A stretch of DNA of 64,000 nucleotides, taken from Formivibrio sp. GTDB taxonomy: Bacteria; Pseudomonadota; Gammaproteobacteria; Burkholderiales; Chitinibacteraceae. Position 1 is the first letter of the stretch. Every line of letters starts with the position of its first letter. A program made the translations under genes and the position numbers. The stretch spans positions 1 to 64,000 of the forward strand of contig JARLJJ010000107.1 of the NCBI GenBank assembly GCA_031291275.1. Direction: 5' to 3'. The notes beneath the pieces are model-generated. The model was given only the letters and a program-made list of their open reading frames with translations. It was not told where the DNA came from and ran no database searches. This document shows positions 59,841-64,000 of the stretch, one piece after another.

Positions 59841-60695
59841 TTAATCCAATCGTCCCGCCCGGTCGCGTGCAAACTGCCAGGCCACCCGCCCGCTGCGCGC
59901 GCCACGCGTGCGTGACCATAGGAGTGCTTCATGACGGATTTGATCATCCCAGCGACTAAAACCAAGATTGGCGAGCCATATTTGCGCAGCAGCCAGATAG
60001 GCATCCTGATCCATTGCATAGAACGTCAGCCACAAACCAAAACGTTCAGATAGCGCCAGTTTTTCTTCTACAGAATCGGAAAAATGAACCTCTTCACCAA
60101 CGTGTTGAGTGGCCGCATTCTCGCTGAAGTATTCCGGCACCAGATGGCGACGGTTGGATGTTGCATAGATCAGAACATTTGAGGAACTGGCTGAAATAGA
60201 ACCATCGAGCACCGTTTTCAGCGCTTGATAGCCATGATCCCCTTCTTCAAAAGAAAGATCATCACAGAAAAGAATGAACCGCTCCGGCCGGTTATAAAGC
60301 ATCTCGATAATATCGGGCAGATCGACCAAATGGGCTTTTTCCACTTCGAGCAAACGCAATCCTTTTGCAAAAAATTCCTGCCAGACCGCCTTGATCAGTG
60401 ATGATTTACCCGTACCGCGCGCCCCTGTCAGCAAGACATTATTGGCAGTACGTCCCTCAACAAATTGCCGGGTATTTTCGTATAGCTGGGCTTTTTGTTG
60501 ATCGACTGCCGCCAGATCTTTGAGTCCGATCTGGTGTGGATGCGCGACAGCCTGCAGGTAGCCGTGTCCATGCGTGTTACGCCAGCGAAACGCCTGCGCA
60601 GTCCAGTCAACCTTGGGCGGCACATCCGGCAACCAGTGATTAAGACGGATCAGCAACTCGTCAAAGCGCGCGATAAACAAGTCATTGTTATTCAT
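59841..60695 (-). CDS. DUF815-type AAA ATPase
   Basis: This 284-residue cytoplasmic protein has Walker A LTGARGTGKSSL (about 89-100) and Walker B ILFCDDLSFEEGD, with a sensor-like YATSNRRHLVPE. This arrangement is typical of DUF815, an AAA+ family of unknown function with DnaA/DnaC-like features. The ATG at 60695 gives MNNNDLFIARFDELL; the longer frame to 60812 is not supported. It lies 149 bp downstream of nothing on its strand and 149 bp upstream of the asmA-family gene, so it may form an operon with asmA and mutY. Confidence 0.85.
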   Translation of the reverse strand: MNNNDLFIARFDELLIRLNHWLPDVPPKVDWTAQAFRWRNTHGHGYLQAVAHPHQIGLKDLAAVDQQKAQLYENTRQFVEGRTANNVLLTGARGTGKSSLIKAVWQEFFAKGLRLLEVEKAHLVDLPDIIEMLYNRPERFILFCDDLSFEEGDHGYQALKTVLDGSISASSSNVLIYATSNRRHLVPEYFSENAATQHVGEEVHFSDSVEEKLALSERFGLWLTFYAMDQDAYLAAAQIWLANLGFSRWDDQIRHEALLWSRTRGARSGRVAWQFARDRAGRLD

Positions 60696-60922
60696 AACAT
60701 CCTGATTAATTATCAATTTTATCGCTTTGACAAACACCAGAGCGATGACTAGAGTGATTTTGTGCGGCTTAAAATGTATATCAGCGCAAAGCCGCAGTGC
60801 AAAAAAACCCAAAGACTAGACTTCCACAGATGCAGTATTGAAAGCAAAGTTTGGGGTTATTTCCTGCATCGCGAGAGCAAAATACGGCTGCATAACTGAA
60901 CCCTTCAACGAAGAGAGGACCT

Positions 60923-61081
60923 ATGGCGATCGACTTCATGGAAGGCTTGGCGAGTACGGTGAACGATGTGTTCAACCCCCTATTCGATCTTGCCAGGCGG
61001 CTTGCCGCTGCGGTATCCAGTATATTCCAACGACTTCCTGAACACAGTACGGGGCAAGAACATAAAGAACCGTTCCGTTAG
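60923..61081 (+). CDS. Small 52-residue protein of unknown function
   Basis: The frame has an ATG six bases or so after AGAGAGGA, ends at TAG 61079-61081 and is followed 22 bp later by a strong terminator. The product begins MAIDFMEGLASTVNDVF and is probably one amphipathic helix (FNPLFDLARRLAAAVSSIF) with a polar, charged tail. No signal peptide is seen and I do not recognise a family. The gene is flanked by the ATPase gene (divergent) and nifQ (convergent). The signals around it make a real gene more likely than chance. Confidence 0.6.
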   Translation: MAIDFMEGLASTVNDVFNPLFDLARRLAAAVSSIFQRLPEHSTGQEHKEPFR

Positions 61082-61103
61082 CGCCACAGCCAAGTCAATG
61101 AAC

Positions 61104-61132
61104 AAAAAGCCCGCACGCATGCGGGCTTTTTT
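61104..61132 (+). terminator. Strong intrinsic terminator after the 52-codon gene
   Basis: A 12-bp stem (61104-61115 with 61120-61131) with a CGCA loop ends in six T residues; the A run on the left would also allow use by the minus-strand nifQ transcript, which stops at 61203. Confidence 0.9.
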
Positions 61133-61202
61133 CATTCGGGCAAACACCCGGCCACCTAGGATTCAAGTCTGGTAAATCAATCACATAGGGCCTATCTGCC
61201 AG

Positions 61203-61796
61203 TCACGATTCGGACCCAAAACATTCGCCAAAATCTTTGCACGCATCGCAAGACGGTGATCGGCAGACATAAATGCCCTCTTCTTCGCACAGTTGCTTAT
61301 AGAGGAATTTTTTCCATTTCATGTCCCGGCTATTCAGAGCAGCAAGAGACGGGAAATTACGACTGAATAATTCGGAAAGCTCATTCCGGTTATTCAAGCC
61401 AAGATCCTGCCAGAGGTGGTCTTTGCCAGTACAGGCAGTGGCGACCATCACGGCAAGATCATATTCGCTGTCATCTAGGCCTGCGCGATAACGCAACAAC
61501 AGATTCAACAAATCTTGGTGTTCAGGCAGGTCTTCCACAGGTTTCCAGCTTTCGGGCAATGCGAAAGTCAGTCCGGAAAAATGGCGCTCGGTCATGACTT
61601 TCAAACGCGCTTCACCTAGGCCAAAATCAGGCGGAAGTACACTGCGGCCCAATGACTGGCTGGTAACGATCGTCGCCAGCAGATGACTGTTGGCGTAATC
61701 ACCGGCATGGACCATCAGTTCGGAATAGCGCAATAATTTATACACTTGGCGCCAAGCAGCGAGTGATTCCTTATTGAGGGCAATCGGCAAGTTCAT
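61203..61796 (-). CDS. nifQ: Nitrogen fixation protein NifQ
   Basis: NifQ is an iron-sulfur protein that delivers molybdenum to the FeMo-cofactor assembly. The 197-residue protein ends with the family's Cys cluster C-x4-C-x2-C-x5-C (Cys178, Cys183, Cys186, Cys192) in CRSPSCDACKDFGEC. The middle part (LLLRYRAGLDDSEYDLAVMVATAC and MKWKKFLYKQLC) also fits. The ATG at 61796 follows AAGGGGG. It is 36 bp after the ferredoxin gene and so is the third gene of the nifB operon. The terminator at 61104-61132 may serve it too. Confidence 0.92.
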   Translation of the reverse strand: MNLPIALNKESLAAWRQVYKLLRYSELMVHAGDYANSHLLATIVTSQSLGRSVLPPDFGLGEARLKVMTERHFSGLTFALPESWKPVEDLPEHQDLLNLLLRYRAGLDDSEYDLAVMVATACTGKDHLWQDLGLNNRNELSELFSRNFPSLAALNSRDMKWKKFLYKQLCEEEGIYVCRSPSCDACKDFGECFGSES

Positions 61797-61832
61797 GGTA
61801 TTTCCCCCTTCATCCTGAGGTCACGGAAACAA

Positions 61833-62075
61833 TCAAGCAGCCTTCACCGGTGTCAGCGAACCAATGGGGTTAACTGGCTCGCCCCACTCGTTCTCGATCG
61901 CGCCTTCCGCCGGGCAAATGCTGCTGCACTGTGGATCGGCAAAATCACCCGCGCATTCGGTACAGTGCTGCGGATCGATCATGAACATGCCTTCCACATG
62001 GGCAATGGCCTGATTCGGGCAAACCGTCAGACAAGCCCAACAAGAGATGCAACGATCAGTAATTGCATAAGCCAT
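61833..62075 (-). CDS. 2[4Fe-4S] ferredoxin of the nifB operon (FdxN type)
   Basis: This 80-residue protein has two cluster motifs: Cys9, Cys12, Cys15, Cys19 (CISCWACLTVCP) and Cys38, Cys41, Cys50, Cys54 (CTECAGDFADPQCSSICP). The eight-residue spacer in the second motif is typical of nif-linked ferredoxins of the FdxN type. These are known to donate electrons for NifB or nitrogenase. The ATG at 62075 is two bases after the nifB stop, so translation is coupled. The C-terminal tail is not conserved. Confidence 0.92.
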   Translation of the reverse strand: MAYAITDRCISCWACLTVCPNQAIAHVEGMFMIDPQHCTECAGDFADPQCSSICPAEGAIENEWGEPVNPIGSLTPVKAA

Positions 62076-62077
62076 GG

Positions 62078-63466
62078 CTACGCCCGATTTTCCAGAAGTG
62101 CTGCCATTTGGGCATGCAGTTTTTGTGCCACCGCCAGCACAGCCGGTTCGATAGCGGCAAAAGCATGCTCCACCACAGGCTGAATGCCAGCCTGCTCCAG
62201 TACCTGCCAGGGCGCATAACCGATGCGCACCGCCAACACGGCTGCACAATCGGACAGTCCTTGCACCAACTTGGGAAGCGCTGCATCATCATCGCCACAA
62301 TCGCTTGGGCCCTGGCAGTACACCGCGGTACGGCGCAGACCGACAAGTTTCACACTTTGGCCATCGCTCTCGTACACGCGGAACGCTTCGGCGTGACCGA
62401 AATGCAGGTCGATACGTGCCCCATCCCCCGTAGCGACAGCGATTTTCCATTTAGCCCCCGCGCCTGACTTTAATGCTGCCTGCACCGCGGCATGGCGCGC
62501 CGCAATAGCCTGCGCATCCAGCACCCGACCCGCCAGTGCCTCGCGACCGAATTCGGCACCGCGATCTTCCCCGAGCATGCCCACCGCATCGGCACGACAT
62601 TGATGACAATGGCCCATTTGCGGCAAGTGTTCACCACAGCGCGCACGCATGGCTTCAAGTTCGGCTTCATCGGGACCACGCTGACCAGCGAGCCCAAAAT
62701 GCGTACCGTGGCTGGCATCCGAAATCAGCGGCATCACGTTATGGATCGCCACACCGAATTCCGCCGCCTTACGACTGATCTTCGGCAACTCCTCGTCATT
62801 AAGACCGGGAATGTAAACCGAGTTGATCTTGACCAGCATGCCACGCGAGGTCAGCGCTTCGACTGCACGCCACTGCTCGCGAATCAGAATTTGTGCTGCT
62901 TCCAGTCCTTTCCAGCGTTTGTGTTCCCAGAATATCCACGGGTAGATCCGTGCGCCAATTTCCGGGTCCAATGTATTGATGGTCACCGTGACATGTTCAA
63001 TACCCAAGGCAACCACTTCATCGGCATGCGGGGCAACGTTCAACCCATTACTGGACAAGCACAAGCGCAACCCCGGCAACGCTTTTTTGACAGCCATCAG
63101 CGTAGCGGCACTGCGTGGCCAATTAGCGAACGCATCCCCAGGACCGGCAATCCCCACCACAGACAATTGCGGAATCACATCGGCCACAGCCAACACCTTA
63201 TAGGCGGCTTCTTCCGGGCTTAGTACTTCAGATACCACGCCAGGGCGCGATTCGTTGCTGCAATCGTATTTGCGGTTGCAGTAGTTGCACTGGATATTGC
63301 AGGCGGGGGCAACCGGCAGATGGATGCGCGCGAATTTGTGGTGCGCATCCTTCGAGTAACAAGGATGGTCCGCCACACGCGGGTCATGGCACTCTTGGCT
63401 GCTGGTACCGGCACTGCCGCTGCCACAGGAAGTCGGTGCAGAAAATGAAAGAATTTGCGCAGTCAC
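62078..63466 (-). CDS. nifB: Nitrogenase cofactor biosynthesis protein NifB
   Basis: NifB is a radical SAM enzyme that makes NifB-co, the Fe-S-carbide precursor of FeMo-co. The 462-residue protein has the radical SAM cluster at Cys56, Cys60 and Cys63 (CNIQCNYC), with NRKYDCSNESRPGV after it. GIAGPGDAFANW and the final NifX-like domain (VATGDGARIDLHFGHAEAFRVYE) fit the full-length type. A sigma-54 promoter and a NifA activator site lie upstream, and nifA itself is encoded just beyond. It is followed by the ferredoxin and nifQ genes. Confidence 0.97.
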   Translation of the reverse strand: MTAQILSFSAPTSCGSGSAGTSSQECHDPRVADHPCYSKDAHHKFARIHLPVAPACNIQCNYCNRKYDCSNESRPGVVSEVLSPEEAAYKVLAVADVIPQLSVVGIAGPGDAFANWPRSAATLMAVKKALPGLRLCLSSNGLNVAPHADEVVALGIEHVTVTINTLDPEIGARIYPWIFWEHKRWKGLEAAQILIREQWRAVEALTSRGMLVKINSVYIPGLNDEELPKISRKAAEFGVAIHNVMPLISDASHGTHFGLAGQRGPDEAELEAMRARCGEHLPQMGHCHQCRADAVGMLGEDRGAEFGREALAGRVLDAQAIAARHAAVQAALKSGAGAKWKIAVATGDGARIDLHFGHAEAFRVYESDGQSVKLVGLRRTAVYCQGPSDCGDDDAALPKLVQGLSDCAAVLAVRIGYAPWQVLEQAGIQPVVEHAFAAIEPAVLAVAQKLHAQMAALLENRA

Positions 63467-63500
63467 GATGGAGCTCCCATTGTCGTTTCACCCTGACAGT

Positions 63501-63516
63501 TGCAAGCCGTGTGCCA
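63501..63516 (-). promoter_or_regulatory. Sigma-54 (-24/-12) promoter of nifB
   Basis: On the minus strand, TGGCACACGGCTTGCA matches the TGGCAC-N5-TTGCA consensus exactly. It lies 35-50 bp before the nifB start, so transcription should begin near 63490. Confidence 0.92.
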
Positions 63517-63524
63517 GCATACCC

Positions 63525-63554
63525 ACAAAAAAAATCCCGCTGAATCAGCGGGAT
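63525..63554 (-). terminator. Terminator of nifA
   Basis: ATCCCGCTG (63534-63542) pairs with CAGCGGGAT (63546-63554); on the minus strand it is followed by a run of T (63533-63525). It lies 150 bp after the nifA stop and directly before the nifB promoter. Confidence 0.85.
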
Positions 63555-63607
63555 AAGAGGAGGAGTACCCATCAAAAAAAGCAGAATTACAACAAGTCTG
63601 GCCGGTT

Positions 63608-63623
63608 TGTCGCGGTTATGACA
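63608..63623. promoter_or_regulatory. NifA upstream activator site for nifB
   Basis: TGT-N10-ACA, the NifA-binding consensus, is present at 63608-63623. It is about 92-107 bp upstream of the nifB -24/-12 promoter, the distance expected for looping. Confidence 0.8.
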
Positions 63624-63703
63624 GACCTATCGAATCCTTGAAAGTGGTTCCCAACAAGTAACAAATGATCGTCAGCCGTCGAGTCCGGATCACGGCTACC
63701 CAG

Positions 63704-64000
63704 TTATAAATGACGCATCGGAATGTCCAGCGTCTGCACCCGATAAGCAATCTGGCGCGGCGTCATGTTCAGCAGACGCGCTGCCTTGGCTTGCACCCAA
63801 CCCGCCTGCTCCAACGCCGCAAGCACCCGATCGCGCTCAGACAGATTAGGATCATCCAGATCAATGGCCGCCGGACGCAGCGCCGCGGGCGTATCGCTCA
63901 ACCCACACAGTTGCAGCAACTCTCGATCGATCTGGCCGGACTCGCTCATCACCGCCGCACGCTCAAGACAGTTTTGCAGTTCACGGACATTGCCCGGCCA
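63704..64000 (-). CDS. nifA: Nif-specific regulatory protein NifA, C-terminal fragment
   Basis: The frame enters from the right edge. It covers the last 98 residues: the end of the AAA+ domain (WPGNVRELQNCLERAAVM), a short linker, and a Fis-type helix-turn-helix (ALEQAGWVQAKAARLLNMTPRQIAYRVQ), which is typical of NifA. The known role is to activate sigma-54 promoters of nif genes by binding TGT-N10-ACA, one of which lies in front of nifB. The sensor GAF domain and the rest of the ATPase are outside the window, so full integrity cannot be assessed. A terminator follows. Confidence 0.93.
   Translation of the reverse strand, partial: WPGNVRELQNCLERAAVMSESGQIDRELLQLCGLSDTPAALRPAAIDLDDPNLSERDRVLAALEQAGWVQAKAARLLNMTPRQIAYRVQTLDIPMRHL

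Overview
The window reads as chromosomal DNA of a betaproteobacterium with roughly 58-60% G+C by eye. The evidence is the fab-plsX-rpmF-yceD-maf block, the LemA/GIDE pair, the gene families in general, and a nitrogen-fixation block at the right edge. That block (nifQ, a 2[4Fe-4S] ferredoxin gene, nifB and the 3' end of nifA) makes the organism a probable diazotroph. I cannot name the genus; Neisseriales-like and Rhodocyclales-like relatives are both plausible.

Layout. At 0-0.14 kb the 5' end of an insertion sequence runs off the left edge. From 0.2 to 24 kb there are mostly housekeeping genes: an MFS exporter, a HAD phosphatase, glmM, tsaD, an FAH-family hydrolase, a CobD/CbiB-like protein, sodB, a solute-binding protein, umuDC, DAHP synthase, hisC, a chemoreceptor, tRNA-Leu(GAG), a radical SAM protein, a ComEA-like protein with a long glycine tail, purL, purB and a YdgA-like protein. 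From 24.2 to 32.7 kb lies a tightly overlapping seven-gene operon: ArsR regulator, ketoacyl synthase III, OleD-like reductase, metallo-beta-lactamase-fold hydrolase, PaaK-like adenylating enzyme, a 1114-residue condensation-FkbH-ACP protein and a PAP2 phosphatase. It looks like an uncharacterised biosynthetic cluster that could build a product from a glyceryl unit and a fatty acyl chain. From 32.8 to 48.8 kb come a secreted metalloprotease, ilvD, lgt, ppx, phoU, rpiA, pabC, pabB and the fatty-acid/phospholipid operon (yceD, rpmF, plsX, fabH, fabD, fabG, acpP, fabF). From 48.9 to 61 kb are maf, an RsmI-like methylase, lemA, a GIDE-domain protein, a periplasmic aldose epimerase, argJ, a second chemoreceptor, mutY, an AsmA protein, an ATPase and a 52-codon gene. 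From 61.2 to 64 kb are the nif genes.

Regulation visible in the sequence. A complete aromatic-amino-acid attenuator (leader peptide with FYFYSFWY, alternative hairpins, terminator) precedes the DAHP synthase gene. Two tandem palindromes, one matching GAAC-N4-GTTC, precede umuDC. An ArsR-type direct repeat overlaps the promoter of the biosynthetic operon. A FadR/GntR-type operator overlaps the promoter of the aldose epimerase. nifB has a sigma-54 promoter with a NifA upstream activator site. Many strong intrinsic terminators mark transcript ends.

The best candidates for something new are the 24-33 kb cluster with its condensation-FkbH-ACP fusion and the aromatic attenuator. Smaller surprises are a UmuC with an internal deletion in the little-finger domain, a 15-unit GGC tract, and a PabB-type protein carrying PIAGT instead of PIKGT.
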